From contig NZ_JANUCQ010000002.1 of the NCBI RefSeq assembly GCF_024807035.1, positions 434,001-498,000 on the forward strand: a DNA stretch of 64,000 bases, in the 5' to 3' direction. A program made the translations under genes and the position numbers. Under the pieces are notes generated by a model. It made no database searches and was not told the DNA's origin. It worked only from the letters and a program-made list of their open reading frames with translations. The stretch's first letter is position 1, and each line of letters opens with the position of its first letter. Below, in pieces: positions 37,260 to 49,688 of the stretch. This DNA is from Methanococcus voltae PS. GTDB taxonomy: Archaea; AGJL01; Methanococci; Methanococcales; Methanococcaceae.

Positions 37260-38390
37260 ATGGAAAATAAAAAAAATTTGGAAAATTTCAATAATTTAAA
37301 CGAAAACATTTTAAAAGTAAACAATAGCGAAAATTTCGTTGAAAAATTTACTAACACCAAAAATGCACTTTTTGCGTGTACTATTTCATCAATAGAGACC
37401 ACGAAAACTATACCCATTTCTGGAGTAAATGCAAAAGTGATTGATTATACACCTGCAGCGGATATGGAGCTTGTAACATTAGGAAAAAGCATATCTCTAT
37501 CTCATCCCCCGATAGACGCTACAAATTGTCCTAGTCCAGCTACAATTACTCGAGCAGTTGTAGATTTATTAAATATGCCTTGTATTACCATTGATGCAGG
37601 TAGTAATGTAAAACCTAAAATACCATATATACTTGCTGAAAAGGAGCCTACTGGCGATATAAATTTAGGTAAGGGTATCAAAAATTCAAAGCTTTTGATA
37701 GAACGGGGTAAATTAATTGGTAAAAATTTGACTTGTGACAAATTGATACTTGGAGAAAGTGTACCTGGTGGAACTACTACTGCTATGGGTGTTTTAATTG
37801 GTTTAGGTTATGATGTGAAGGATAAAATAAGTTCAGGCTCTGTTGCAAACCCTAAAGACTTAAAAGTAAGTGTTATTCAAAATGGTTTGAATATGATGTA
37901 TGGAACATTAACCGAAGATAAAAATAAAGAAATTAAAGCTTCTATTTATGACATCTTAAATGCAGTGGGCGACAACATGTTGGCAATTAATGCAGGTATT
38001 TGTATTTCATTAGTTGAGAGAAATATACCTGTTTTATTAGCAGGTGGTGGACAAATGGCCGGTGTTCTTGCCGTAATAAAAGAAATAAGTCCAGAAACAC
38101 TTACAAAAGAATTAATAGGTATAAGTACTACAGAATTTGTATATAATGACCACAATGCTGATTTACAGGGTATATTAAACCAAATATATGCCATACCTAC
38201 GTACATATCCACATTTGGCTATGAAAATTCGTCCATAGAAGGTTTAAGGGCTTATTGTTCTGGTTCTGTCAAAGAAGGAGTAGGGGCTGGAGCTATGGCC
38301 ACATATGCTTACTTAAACGGATTAAAACCGGAAGATATAAGGAATTACATTGAAAAATATTATTATGAATGGTATAAAGAAATATTGTAA
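37260..38390 (+). CDS. CobT-like nicotinate-nucleotide phosphoribosyltransferase homologue (UPF0284)
   Basis: A 376-residue protein with the CobT-like archaeal family pattern: DYTPAADMELVTLGKS, SHPPIDATNCPSPATITRA, CDKLILGESVPGGTTTAMGVL, VLLAGGGQMAGVLAVI and the tail EGVGAGAMATYAYL. CobT activates the lower-ligand base of cobamides. Whether archaeal homologues use the same base is uncertain. The first roughly 30 residues are Asn/Lys-rich and look like an extra extension. ATG follows GGGAT. It lies downstream of ilvD and upstream of the methanogenesis-marker gene. Confidence 0.85.
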   Translation: MENKKNLENFNNLNENILKVNNSENFVEKFTNTKNALFACTISSIETTKTIPISGVNAKVIDYTPAADMELVTLGKSISLSHPPIDATNCPSPATITRAVVDLLNMPCITIDAGSNVKPKIPYILAEKEPTGDINLGKGIKNSKLLIERGKLIGKNLTCDKLILGESVPGGTTTAMGVLIGLGYDVKDKISSGSVANPKDLKVSVIQNGLNMMYGTLTEDKNKEIKASIYDILNAVGDNMLAINAGICISLVERNIPVLLAGGGQMAGVLAVIKEISPETLTKELIGISTTEFVYNDHNADLQGILNQIYAIPTYISTFGYENSSIEGLRAYCSGSVKEGVGAGAMATYAYLNGLKPEDIRNYIEKYYYEWYKEIL

Positions 38391-38580
38391 TTATAATATA
38401 ATTGTATTCTAATTAAGGTTATATATCATTTTATATCAATTGAAATGCGATAATATTTTAAAAATGGATTACATAATTAGATAATATAGATAAGATAAAC
38501 CATATAACTATATTAAAAATAAGAATATAATTTAAAATACGATAGTATAAAATTTTATTAAAACTTTATTTGGTGACTAT

Positions 38581-39081
38581 ATGAAATCAAAAGTTATAAT
38601 GCTTGCAGATGATGCAAAAACTTCACCTTCTAAACTTTTTAGGTACTTAAATTCTTTAGAAGAAGATATTAACGTAAAAGAAACTTGTTTTGGTGCTTTT
38701 ATAGAGGGAGAAGATGAATTAGTTGATAAAATAGCAGATAAAGTTCGAGATTTGGAAAAAAATAAAATATTTTGTAAGGATAGGGGCTTTCCAATATGGG
38801 ATAAACGTAGATGTAGGGCTTTTAGGAAAGGAGGCCCTAGGGAAGGTTTCCATCAACTTGAAGCAGAGCATAGGGCTTTAAAAACTATATCTGAAGGTTT
38901 AGATGAGTATGAATCTGAAAAATCTACCTATGAAAATGTTCAAGAATTAAAAAAGAAAGTTATGGAAGAATACGATAAAACCCTTAAAAAGTCTGAAAAG
39001 GTTTCGGTGGGTTCTTTTGCAAAAATTGCAGAAGAATATAAATCAGATGATGCATCAAAAACTAAAAAGGCTAAAAACTAG
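38581..39081 (+). CDS. Methanogenesis marker protein, probably marker 6
   Basis: A 166-residue protein. The block CFGAFIEGEDELVDKIADKVR, then IFCKDRGFPIWDKRRCRAFRKGGPREGFHQLEAEH, resembles the conserved core of methanogenesis marker protein 6, found only in methanogens and relatives. The function is unknown; marker proteins of this group tend to be linked to methyl-coenzyme M reductase maturation or cofactor use. The C-terminal roughly 50 residues are Lys/Ser/Glu-rich and low in complexity. ATG follows GGTGAC. It converges with the aryl-CoA ligase gene, with only 24 bp between the stops. Confidence 0.7.
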   Translation: MKSKVIMLADDAKTSPSKLFRYLNSLEEDINVKETCFGAFIEGEDELVDKIADKVRDLEKNKIFCKDRGFPIWDKRRCRAFRKGGPREGFHQLEAEHRALKTISEGLDEYESEKSTYENVQELKKKVMEEYDKTLKKSEKVSVGSFAKIAEEYKSDDASKTKKAKN

Positions 39082-39105
39082 ATTTTAAAAATGTTTTAAA
39101 GTCTT

Positions 39106-40401
39106 TTAAAGTCTTTTATCAATGATTCTTTTACTTTTTTTCTCACTACGAGGTAATTCTCCAGAATTTACACATTCTACGTCAATTTTAATACCAATGA
39201 AGTTTTTAAATTTCTTCTGGACTTCTTGCTCTAATTTTAATAGAGCTTTTGAATCAATAATTAATTCTTTTTTCAACTCCACTCTCAAAAGCATATTGTC
39301 CCTACCTTCGTTCTTTGTGAGAACTACTTGGTATTCGCTACATAATTCGTCTAGACATTCAATTACTTTTTCAATTTGTTGAGGGAATATATTTACTCCT
39401 TTAATTTTAATCCTATCGTCCGAACGTCCCAAAATTCTTGAAATCTTTGGATATTTAGCACCACAGCTACATTTTCCAGTCATTATTTGTGTTAAATCCC
39501 CTGTCCTATATCTAATAAGTGGAGCACCTTCTTTTACGAGTGTTGTTATTACAAGCTCCCCAATTGTTCCATCTGGCAAAACTTTGCCTGTTATCGGGTC
39601 TATTATCTCGAATAACAAATAATCATTCCAATAATGTAATCCATCGTGTTCGTCACAGTCTATAGCTATTCCAGGACCGTAAACTTCGGTTAAGCCATAA
39701 ATATCATATGTTTCCATATTTAGCTCTTTTTCTATCCTGTTTCTCATTTTTTCGCTCCATCTTTCAGAACCGATTATACCTTTTCTAAGGCATATTTTAT
39801 CAGAAATACCTCTTTTGTGAATTTCTTCTGCTAAAAGTAAGGCATATGATGAAGTAGAGGTTAATACTGTTGATTTTAAATCAACCATCATTTTTAATTG
39901 TTTTTCCGTGTTTCCTGGACCCATCGGTATAGTCATAGCCCCCATTTTTTCAGCACCTAATTGGAAACCAATCCCTGCAGTCCATAATCCATAACCTGGC
40001 GTTATATGGACTCTGTCAGTACTTATGACGCCTGCAACCTCATAACATCTTGACATCATGTCTGTGAATACTTCAACATCTTTTTTCGTATAAGGGATTA
40101 TAACCGGTTCACCAGTTGTTCCAGACGTTGAATGGATTCTAACGATTTCTTCTTCACCTACTGCACTCAGTCCTAGGGGATAAGCTTTCCTTAATTCTGA
40201 TTTTGTAGTGAAAGGTAATTTTTGAATATCTTCGAGTGTCTTAATTTCTGAAACTTCGATATCTTTTAATTTTTCTTTGTAGAATGTTCCTTTTTTAGCC
40301 CTTTTTACCAAATCTATCAATAAATCAATCTTTTTATGGTTTTTATTTTTATTTTTATTTTTATCCTTATTGCCATTATTATCAATATTTTTATTACTCA
40401 T
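39106..40401 (-). CDS. Phenylacetate-CoA ligase-like acyl-adenylate ligase
   Basis: A 431-residue AMP-forming ligase of the PaaK type. The phosphate loop is VRIHSTSGTTGEPVIIPYT, later motifs are YDIYGLTEVYGPG and LIRYRTGDLTQI, and the C-terminal domain holds ILGRSDDRIKIKGVNIFPQQIE. It would charge aryl acetates (phenylacetate, indoleacetate, hydroxyphenylacetate) with CoA. It lies 9 bp after the stop of iorB and belongs to the iorA-iorB-ligase operon, which supports use of aryl acids in aromatic amino acid synthesis. The first 25 residues are an Asn/Lys low-complexity head. Confidence 0.88.
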   Translation of the reverse strand: MSNKNIDNNGNKDKNKNKNKNHKKIDLLIDLVKRAKKGTFYKEKLKDIEVSEIKTLEDIQKLPFTTKSELRKAYPLGLSAVGEEEIVRIHSTSGTTGEPVIIPYTKKDVEVFTDMMSRCYEVAGVISTDRVHITPGYGLWTAGIGFQLGAEKMGAMTIPMGPGNTEKQLKMMVDLKSTVLTSTSSYALLLAEEIHKRGISDKICLRKGIIGSERWSEKMRNRIEKELNMETYDIYGLTEVYGPGIAIDCDEHDGLHYWNDYLLFEIIDPITGKVLPDGTIGELVITTLVKEGAPLIRYRTGDLTQIMTGKCSCGAKYPKISRILGRSDDRIKIKGVNIFPQQIEKVIECLDELCSEYQVVLTKNEGRDNMLLRVELKKELIIDSKALLKLEQEVQKKFKNFIGIKIDVECVNSGELPRSEKKSKRIIDKRL

Positions 40402-40410
40402 ATTATCCCT

Positions 40411-41043
40411 TTAAATTTTAATAACATTGTTAGAATTAATATTCGCATATTTTTCAAAATTATTAATTGCAAATTCTACGGCTTTTAAATTTATATCCTT
40501 AATTTTGCTTGGCATTTCTTCTTTTATTGTGCTATTTAATTCATCTACTGAAAAAGGCAAATAATTATTAAAACATGCGATTGCTATCATCATAATATTC
40601 ATAGTTTTTAAATTTCCAAATTCTAAAGCCATTTTATTAAAATTACATGCTGTTAAAGTATTATTTTTATCAAATAGTTCAATAATTTTAATAACTTCCT
40701 TTTTAGAATATATTTCATTCTCTGGCGTTTTAGAACTTGAATATATTGGATTACTATTTAATAATACTTTAGTATCCTTATTTAAATACTCATTGTATCG
40801 GTAAGCTTCAGCAGGTTCAAAACCTATAATAACGTTTGCTTGCCCTTTTGGGATTAAAGAACCTTTTCTATGACTATCTAATCTTAAATTACTTACCACA
40901 CTACCACCTCTTTGCGACATTCCGATAGTTTCTGCAGTACTTATTTTATAACCTTTTCTTAACGCCATGGTTGCTATTAAACGTGATGCTAAAACTATAC
41001 CTTGACCTCCTACGCCCGATATGATTATATCACATTTTTCCAT
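40411..41043 (-). CDS. iorB: Indolepyruvate ferredoxin oxidoreductase, beta subunit
   Basis: A 210-residue gamma-domain-type subunit. IIISGVGGQGIVLASRLIATMAL and GMSQRGGSVVSNLRL are the family signatures. With IorA it interconverts aryl pyruvates and aryl-CoA using ferredoxin. In methanococci the reverse, reductive carboxylation, lets aryl acids enter aromatic amino acid synthesis. ATG follows GGTG. It ends 9 bp before the aryl-CoA ligase start. A 213 bp gap separates it from iorA. Confidence 0.95.
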   Translation of the reverse strand: MEKCDIIISGVGGQGIVLASRLIATMALRKGYKISTAETIGMSQRGGSVVSNLRLDSHRKGSLIPKGQANVIIGFEPAEAYRYNEYLNKDTKVLLNSNPIYSSSKTPENEIYSKKEVIKIIELFDKNNTLTACNFNKMALEFGNLKTMNIMMIAIACFNNYLPFSVDELNSTIKEEMPSKIKDINLKAVEFAINNFEKYANINSNNVIKI

Positions 41044-41256
41044 AGATTACACCTTTTATTACTATTCTTACTATTCTTACTATTATTTTTTTATTAGATT
41101 ATTTTTTTATTCTATTACATTATTTTAATTTTTTAAGTACATCGAATACTTATTTCGTACACTTTTGGATTAATTTCATCCATATCTGTACTTATCACAT
41201 CCTTCGAAAACCCGAATATCACAAATATTGTCGACATATAAAATTATTTTTTAGAA

Positions 41257-43359
<2,103 letters not shown>

Positions 43360-43651
43360 AAAAATCCCTCGTAATAGTTATTTTGTGACCATTTTAATAA
43401 TATAAGTATATAATTAAAGTTTATTTATATAAATATCGATTAATTTAAATTATTATGGCATAATTGCACAATAATTATTTGATTACGCATGGATTGATTA
43501 TTTTTTATATTTCTAATATTTCTAATATTTAATACAAAGATATAATAAACATAAAACATATTATTTTAAACAAAAGTATAAAAATTTATAAAATAAAAAA
43601 TAGAAATAATTTAGTCAATTTTTTCAGATGTCTAATTTACAAGGTGTTTTA

Positions 43652-45196
43652 ATGGAATGGGTTGAGAAATATAGACCTAAATCTATGAATGATGTAGCAG
43701 GGCAAAATAAAATCAAAGAAGAGCTTACAAATTGGATTGAAGAGTACCTTCAGAACGGCGGATATCATAAACCGTTATTACTTGCCGGACCTCCAGGCTG
43801 TGGAAAAACCACTTTAGCGTACGCTTTAGCAAATGATTACAATTTTGAAGTAATAGAATTAAATGCAAGCGATAAAAGGAATAAAAACGTAATTCAACAG
43901 GTTGTAGGTACCGCTGCAGTTTCAAAATCATTGAGCGGTAGGCGCTCATTGATAATTTTAGACGAAGTGGACGGTTTGTCAGGTAATGAAGATAGGGGAG
44001 GGGTTTCGGAAATTATAAAGGTTGCTAAGACTGCAAAAAACCCGATAATACTTACAGCGAATGACCCGTATAAATTAAACTTGTCTTCTCTTAGAAACTC
44101 CGTTCATCTTGTGAATGTGAATTCAGTACATACTAACTCGATACCGCCAGTACTTAGAAGAATAGCATTGCAAGAAGGCTATGAAGTTGACCCAAAAGCT
44201 ATTAAAATGATAGCATCACATGCTAGTGGTGATTTAAGGGCTGCCATAAATGATTTGGAATCATTACTAATCGGAAGAACTACACCAATGGAAACCGAGG
44301 ACGTAAGAAACTTAGCAGACCGAGATAGTAAAGGAAATATATTTGATGCAGTTAGGATTGCATTAAAAACCACACACTATGATATCGCAGTTTCTACGAG
44401 TAGAGACTTGAAGGAAGATATTGGAACGGTTCAAGAGTGGTTAGCTGAAAACATACCTAGGGAATACCAAAAACCACACGAAATAGCAAAAGCTTATGAC
44501 TATATTTCCAAATCAGACATTTATCTCGGTAGAGTTTACCGTAGGCAACATTTTGGATTTTGGAAATATGCTTCAGCACTAATGACTGCAGGTGTTGCAT
44601 TATCCAAAGACGAAAAGTATCGAGGATTTATACGATATTCGCCCCCTACAATATTTACTAAATTAAGTAGGTCTAAAGTACATCGTCAGAAAACTAAAGC
44701 AGTAGCCTTAAAAATAGGTCAAAAAGTTCATTTATCCTCTAAACGTGCTATGGAATACATGAGACTATTACCTTTAATTTTTGAGAATGATATAGACGCT
44801 TCAATCGGATTAATTGAGTATTTTGAATTAACTAGGGATGAAGTAGAATTTTTGAGTAAAAAAACTATTGCAACCAAAATATTTAAGCAAATTCAAAAAG
44901 ATGAAAAAGAACAAGCCAAAGCAAGAAAAAAAGAACTTAAAGAGATGAAAAAATCAAATAAAGAAAGTAATGGCGAGTCTAAAACTACTACTAAAACTAA
45001 AAGTAAGAAAGATAAATCATCTAATTCTTCGAAAGAAAATGGAAATAGCTTAGAAAAATTCTTAAATCCTACTAAAGTGAAAAAAGAAATAGAAATAGAA
45101 GTTGAAACAGAAGTTGAAATCGAAAAAAAAGAGGATAATTCGGATAATTTAAAAAATATGCCTAAAAGTCAAATTACATTAGATAATTTCTTTTAA
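43652..45196 (+). CDS. rfcL: Replication factor C large subunit
   Basis: A 514-residue AAA+ clamp loader. It opens MEWVEKYRPKSMNDVAGQ, with Walker A in AGPPGCGKTTLAYAL, Walker B DEVD in LIILDEVDGLSG and the sensor-type LTANDPYKLNL. The tail is a Lys/Glu-rich low-complexity stretch (about 430-505) ending in QITLDNFF, a good PIP box for PCNA. It loads PCNA with RfcS. The frame is open 24 bases further upstream, but GGTG 5 nt before the ATG at 43652 fixes the start. Confidence 0.96.
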   Translation: MEWVEKYRPKSMNDVAGQNKIKEELTNWIEEYLQNGGYHKPLLLAGPPGCGKTTLAYALANDYNFEVIELNASDKRNKNVIQQVVGTAAVSKSLSGRRSLIILDEVDGLSGNEDRGGVSEIIKVAKTAKNPIILTANDPYKLNLSSLRNSVHLVNVNSVHTNSIPPVLRRIALQEGYEVDPKAIKMIASHASGDLRAAINDLESLLIGRTTPMETEDVRNLADRDSKGNIFDAVRIALKTTHYDIAVSTSRDLKEDIGTVQEWLAENIPREYQKPHEIAKAYDYISKSDIYLGRVYRRQHFGFWKYASALMTAGVALSKDEKYRGFIRYSPPTIFTKLSRSKVHRQKTKAVALKIGQKVHLSSKRAMEYMRLLPLIFENDIDASIGLIEYFELTRDEVEFLSKKTIATKIFKQIQKDEKEQAKARKKELKEMKKSNKESNGESKTTTKTKSKKDKSSNSSKENGNSLEKFLNPTKVKKEIEIEVETEVEIEKKEDNSDNLKNMPKSQITLDNFF

Positions 45197-45221
45197 TATT
45201 CTTTAATAAATTCTAATTTCT

Positions 45222-46298
45222 TTAATTTGTATTTTCAATATTTTCTTTGCTTAAATACAATGTTTGCGATGGGAATGCAAAATCCAAATTTTCCTTTTCA
45301 AATTCTTCCCTTATTTTTAAATTAACGTTTTCACAAGTATTTAAATAATAATCATAACTTAGATTGTTAACGTAATATTCTACACGTATATCTAAAGAAT
45401 AAGACCCATAATTTGTAAAATTAACCCTTATGGGGTCTACAACCCCTTCTTCGTCATTTAATATCTTTTTTACAATGTTTGTTGCTTTTATAATCTCTTC
45501 TTTTGAAGTATCGTAGGTAAGTCCCAGTGTTACAACTGTCCTTCTTTTTCTTCTTGCACTTTTATTTTCAATTTCCGAATTTATTATATCCATATTTGGT
45601 ATTATTAGCAAGCTATCATCAAAAGAACGTATTTTTGTACTTCTAAGTCCTATTTCTTCAACAAAACCTTGCCCAGTATCCCATTTTATCCAGTCGTGAG
45701 TTATAAATGTATTATCTGTATAAATTATAATTCCCGCTATGAAATTTTCTAAAGTAGGTTTTGAAGCCAAAGCTACAGCTAAACCACCAATACCCAAACC
45801 TGCAACTACTGTGGCAATATTAAAACCCATATTTTCCAGTGCTAAAATTATAGCTCCCAAAATAATCATTATTTTTAATAATTTTCGAACCGGTGGCAAT
45901 ATATGACCATGCAATCGATTGTCAGAGTCTTCAATTCTCGGGTTGATATAATGTACAAACATTTTGTCAATAAATGACATTGTGAACAATACCATCGCAA
46001 TAATATATGAAATTGATATTGCGTCATTTAGCAAAACTCTACAGTGTGGTTCTAAAGTTAAAGAAAGAGACGCATATCGGACTGCACTAGTAAATATAAA
46101 TATTACAATTGGAGTAATTGCTGAATCGATAAAAATACAGTCTATTCCATTCCTTCCATTTTTAATTTTGTTTTTTAATCGATATTCTAATAATTTTTTT
46201 ATTAATTTTGCAACCAATATTCCCAATAAAACGTAAATTATAAAATAAAAATACTTATATATTGGATTTCCAAAAAGCATATCGTTTATAAACTCCAT
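45222..46298 (-). CDS. MscS-family mechanosensitive channel (copy 2)
   Basis: A 358-residue channel with the same plan as the gene at 33119-34219: several N-terminal membrane segments, the glycine/alanine-rich pore helix (VVAGLGIGGLAVALASKPTLENFIAG), FITHDWIKWDTGQGFVEEIGLRSTKIRSFDDSL and LIIPNMDII. The two copies share long identical-looking stretches and arose by duplication. It converges with rfcL, the stops 25 bp apart. It would act in hypo-osmotic shock. Confidence 0.92.
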   Translation of the reverse strand: MEFINDMLFGNPIYKYFYFIIYVLLGILVAKLIKKLLEYRLKNKIKNGRNGIDCIFIDSAITPIVIFIFTSAVRYASLSLTLEPHCRVLLNDAISISYIIAMVLFTMSFIDKMFVHYINPRIEDSDNRLHGHILPPVRKLLKIMIILGAIILALENMGFNIATVVAGLGIGGLAVALASKPTLENFIAGIIIYTDNTFITHDWIKWDTGQGFVEEIGLRSTKIRSFDDSLLIIPNMDIINSEIENKSARRKRRTVVTLGLTYDTSKEEIIKATNIVKKILNDEEGVVDPIRVNFTNYGSYSLDIRVEYYVNNLSYDYYLNTCENVNLKIREEFEKENLDFAFPSQTLYLSKENIENTN

Positions 46299-46521
46299 TA
46301 TAGTAACCCCCTTGGTTAAAATTACCTATAAAATACAATATGTAAAGAAAATTAATAATAGCTAATTAAATACATTTAAATCTATAATATATTATAACAT
46401 ATTCGAATATTATATATGTTATTTATTACTTGATTTAACTAAAAAATAATATAAAAATATAAAAATAAAATAATATAAAAATAAAAGTAAAACTAAAGAT
46501 AAAAAGAAATATTAAAATTAT

Positions 46522-47487
46522 TTAAATGTTCATTTCTTTCATTTTTTCCCTAATTGGGGTCACAATTTTAATCATTGCTTCTGCAACCATATTTTTTAAG
46601 TCCATTGGGTGTAATCCTTCCACGTATGCTTTTTCTAATTCTTCGTAGGTGTTAAATACGATATTTCCACCGTATTTTTCAGGTCTTTTCAATTCTGCAG
46701 GATAATCTAAATAATAGTGTGCAATTTCTAAAATTGGATTTCCACTAACTTCTTTCATAGGACAGTATGCTTCTTTTATTTTTTTATTAATATCGCTATC
46801 TTCATCATCCGCAGCAATTAAATTTCCTTTTGAAGATGACATTTTACCAACGCCGTCTAATCCTGATAAAACCGGATTATGTAAACAAATTGGTGTTTCA
46901 AAATCCATGTTTGGCAATAATTCTCTAGCTAAAACGTGTATTTTTCTTTGTTCCATTCCACCGACAGCTACTGCAACTTTCAAGTATTTTATATCGTTTA
47001 CCTGCATTAAAGGGTAAACTACTTCTGCTACTTTTGGGTTATCGTCTTCTCTTGCGATAACTTCCATACTTCTTCTTGCTCTTTTTAATGTAGTTTTTAA
47101 AGCCAATTTGTAAACATCTTCTGTATATTGGGCTCCTAATTGGTATTCTGAGCCATAAACGTAATCTGCTTCAAGTCCCATAGCTTCAAATACTGACCTA
47201 TTGTATTCACCCAATTCCCTAATTTCTTCGAGGGTACCTTTTTGATTCAAGTAAGCGTGGAAGTCTGCCAATAAAATTACAACTTTAAAGCCTGCTTTGT
47301 GTAAATCCATCATTTTTCTAATTTGTAAGTAATGACCCATGTGAATTTTACCACTTGGTTCAAAACCTATGTATGCTATCTTTTCCCTTTTGTTTGTTTC
47401 GTCGGATAACATTTCTTTTAATTCGTCTTCTCCGATAATTTCAACACTGTTCCTTTTAACAAGGTCAAATTTCTCATTAGCGTTCAT
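46522..47487 (-). CDS. tyrS: Tyrosyl-tRNA synthetase
   Basis: A 321-residue archaeal-type TyrRS. The substrate-binding opening is [23 protein letters not shown], with HMGH as the HIGH motif. The block [33 protein letters not shown] follows, and KMSSSKGN is the KMSKS loop. It aligns closely by eye with the well-known M. jannaschii enzyme and is complete. ATG follows AGGTAG. Confidence 0.97.
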   Translation of the reverse strand: MNANEKFDLVKRNSVEIIGEDELKEMLSDETNKREKIAYIGFEPSGKIHMGHYLQIRKMMDLHKAGFKVVILLADFHAYLNQKGTLEEIRELGEYNRSVFEAMGLEADYVYGSEYQLGAQYTEDVYKLALKTTLKRARRSMEVIAREDDNPKVAEVVYPLMQVNDIKYLKVAVAVGGMEQRKIHVLARELLPNMDFETPICLHNPVLSGLDGVGKMSSSKGNLIAADDEDSDINKKIKEAYCPMKEVSGNPILEIAHYYLDYPAELKRPEKYGGNIVFNTYEELEKAYVEGLHPMDLKNMVAEAMIKIVTPIREKMKEMNI

Positions 47488-47871
47488 TCTATCTACCTAT
47501 TATGTATTAATCAATAATTTATAATATTATACTTATAATGTATTGTATAATGTATTGTATAATTTATCTTATACTATTGCATATGGTTATAAAGTTATAT
47601 ATTGTGAAAAATCATATTTATAAAATTAAAATATAGATTAAAATATGAATTAAAATATGAATTAAAGTATTAAATAAATACGAGTTTAATATATTAAACA
47701 CTTCTGTATATAAATTTATAGTACCATTAAAATATCCAAATAATATAGTTATTATTTTAGTTATTAAATACTAAATATTAATTTTATAGTTTCTATCATC
47801 GCTACTATAATTTATATATATTATGTAACAACTATGTAATAAGATAGTTAAATTTTATTAATAGGTGAATT
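47488..47871. other. Divergent promoter region tyrS / DUF2067
   Basis: These 384 bp carry no gene. Features are the repeats TAATGTATTGTA (near 47535 and 47548) and TAAAATATGAAT (near 47639 and 47651), and TATA-like TTTATATATAT near 47810 for the right-hand gene. Confidence 0.4.
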
Positions 47872-48489
47872 ATGAAAAGAGTTATATCAGTTAGTGGTTC
47901 TGAAGAAGAAACAGTTGAAATATGTGAAAAGGTTGCTAAATTAGGTTTGGAATGTTCCTTTGATTCAAAGGTTAAAAGTACTGACGGCTCGATTTCAAGT
48001 ATTATGATAAAACTTTATGGTAATGACCGTATAAAATTAAAAGAAGACCATAAAGATATTTTAGCAATAATAACTGACGTTAAAAACAAATATAATGCAA
48101 ATAAAAAGGGAATGTTTACATATCAATTAAATGATTTAAAAACACCTGTTAACAAAGACTTGATAATAGATGCTTTAAAATACTCTAAAATAAAATGCGA
48201 GTATTTAAAAAGTGAAAACGAGTTACTTGCAGAAATAACCGCTCCAGAATTAGATGATTTACTTAAAGAATTACAAGAAATCTATGTAGATTTATCTTAT
48301 TACCCTATCGGTTCAAAACCGGTTAAAAATGCCGTAGTACTTGGAGTATACATCTCAGGTGTTGAAATGGAAGATATATTGGAATTGGGGCTTGAAAAAG
48401 GTTGTTTTAGAGAAGAAGATGATAGAATTGTGCTAAATATGGATATCAATAAAGTAAAAACTATATTATGCAATGAATTAAAGAATTAA
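47872..48489 (+). CDS. DUF2067 family protein
   Basis: A 205-residue soluble protein beginning MKRVISVSGSEEETVEICEKVAKLGLECSF, resembling the archaeal DUF2067 family of unknown function. Two repeated alpha/beta segments are seen, with a predicted break near residue 75 (NANKKGMFTYQL). The ATG follows GGTGAATT. It lies ahead of rpoL in the same direction after 220 bp, a neighbourhood of information-processing genes, which is only weak evidence for such a role. Confidence 0.6.
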   Translation: MKRVISVSGSEEETVEICEKVAKLGLECSFDSKVKSTDGSISSIMIKLYGNDRIKLKEDHKDILAIITDVKNKYNANKKGMFTYQLNDLKTPVNKDLIIDALKYSKIKCEYLKSENELLAEITAPELDDLLKELQEIYVDLSYYPIGSKPVKNAVVLGVYISGVEMEDILELGLEKGCFREEDDRIVLNMDINKVKTILCNELKN

Positions 48490-48709
48490 TGAATTAAAGA
48501 ATTAAAATATTGATATAATTAAGATATAAATCCTGCAGATAACAAAATATATAAATAAAATATGGCCTATATACTTATAACTACCGAAATTATGAGTATG
48601 ATAAATAATTATTTATTAAGTATAAAATGTAATTATTACAAGTATTATATTACAATTTTAAAATTTTTTATAATTACGCTATATAACCATAAACCATATT
48701 GGTGAAAAC

Positions 48710-48994
48710 ATGATTAAAATTATAAAGCAAACGGAAAACTACCTTGAATTTGAATTAAAAAACGAAGACCATTCGTTACCTAACATATTAAAAGATATAA
48801 TGTTAGTAAAAGAAAATGTAATAATGGCTTCATACAACGTTGAGCACCCGGTTTTAGACCCTGAAAGTGGTAAATATATCTCAAACCCAGTTTTAGTTTT
48901 AAAAACTGCTGAAGGAACTAGTGCAGTTGAGATTTTAAAAGAAAGTTTAAGCGATTTAATCAAGTTATGTGATGAAGGATTAAAAAATTTATAA
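48710..48994 (+). CDS. rpoL: RNA polymerase subunit Rpo11 (L)
   Basis: A 94-residue alpha-like subunit. The family motif NYLEFELKNEDHSLPNILKD is present, as is ASYNVEHPVL. Rpo11 pairs with Rpo3 in the assembly platform of archaeal RNA polymerase. The length is normal. ATG follows GGTGAAAAC. Confidence 0.95.
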   Translation: MIKIIKQTENYLEFELKNEDHSLPNILKDIMLVKENVIMASYNVEHPVLDPESGKYISNPVLVLKTAEGTSAVEILKESLSDLIKLCDEGLKNL

Positions 48995-49197
48995 TCCACG
49001 TATTTTAATACATATATTGAGTTATAACTCTCCATATATACTATTTTTTTAATTTATTAAGTCTTTAAAATGATAATATTGTACATTAAATTGTGATGTA
49101 AAAATATTAAATAGAAAGCTATTTAATCCATAAATTAAATAAATTTGTACTATTAAATAGTTAAATATTTACATTTTTAAACATTGTTGGTGAAAAA

Positions 49198-49449
49198 ATG
49201 GTAGACGTTATAAACCAGAAAAATCCCATTTTAGCAGGTATTTTGTCCTTTTTAATTGTTGGTGCAGGTCAAATGTACAACGGCCAGATTAAAAAAGGTA
49301 TATTGTTACTTATAGCTGGTTTAATCTCAGGATTTTTATTGTTCTTCTTAATTGGATTTATATTATTACCTATTGTTTACATATATGCGATTTACGACGC
49401 TTACACTACTGCAGATAAAATAAATAAAGGCGAAATATTTATTAATTAA
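49198..49449 (+). CDS. TM2-like small membrane protein
   Basis: An 83-residue protein with two hydrophobic helices: NPILAGILSFLIVGAGQMYN and GILLLIAGLISGFLLFFLIG, plus a third weaker segment LLPIVYIYAIYDAYTTADK. The G-x-GQ-x-YNGQ turn is the TM2-domain style motif. The role is unknown. The ATG follows GGTGAAAAA. It sits between rpoL and the L1 operon, in the same direction. Confidence 0.65.
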   Translation: MVDVINQKNPILAGILSFLIVGAGQMYNGQIKKGILLLIAGLISGFLLFFLIGFILLPIVYIYAIYDAYTTADKINKGEIFIN

Positions 49450-49604
49450 ATTTATATTTTTTTATTTTTTAATATTTTTTATTACCCATACTACAAATTT
49501 CTATATATAGTTTAACGACAATAGCATTATACAATATTATTTCTTTAAAAATTTTTAAAACATTTAAAACATTTAAAACATTTAAATTTTATTTTTATCG
49601 TAGT

Positions 49605-49645
49605 AATATTTATATAATAGTTAATCAATATTAGATTTGCTCCAT
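49605..49645 (+). promoter_or_regulatory. Promoter of the L1-L10 operon
   Basis: A TATA element TTTATATAA occurs at 49609-49617. TTTGC at 49636-49640 fits the methanococcal start box, about 25 bp downstream. A 9-bp tandem repeat ATTTAAAAC (about 49562-49587) lies upstream of it. Confidence 0.55.
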
Positions 49646-49688
49646 GTTAAGACTGAGAAGTCATATAACAATTACAGGAGGCTACACA

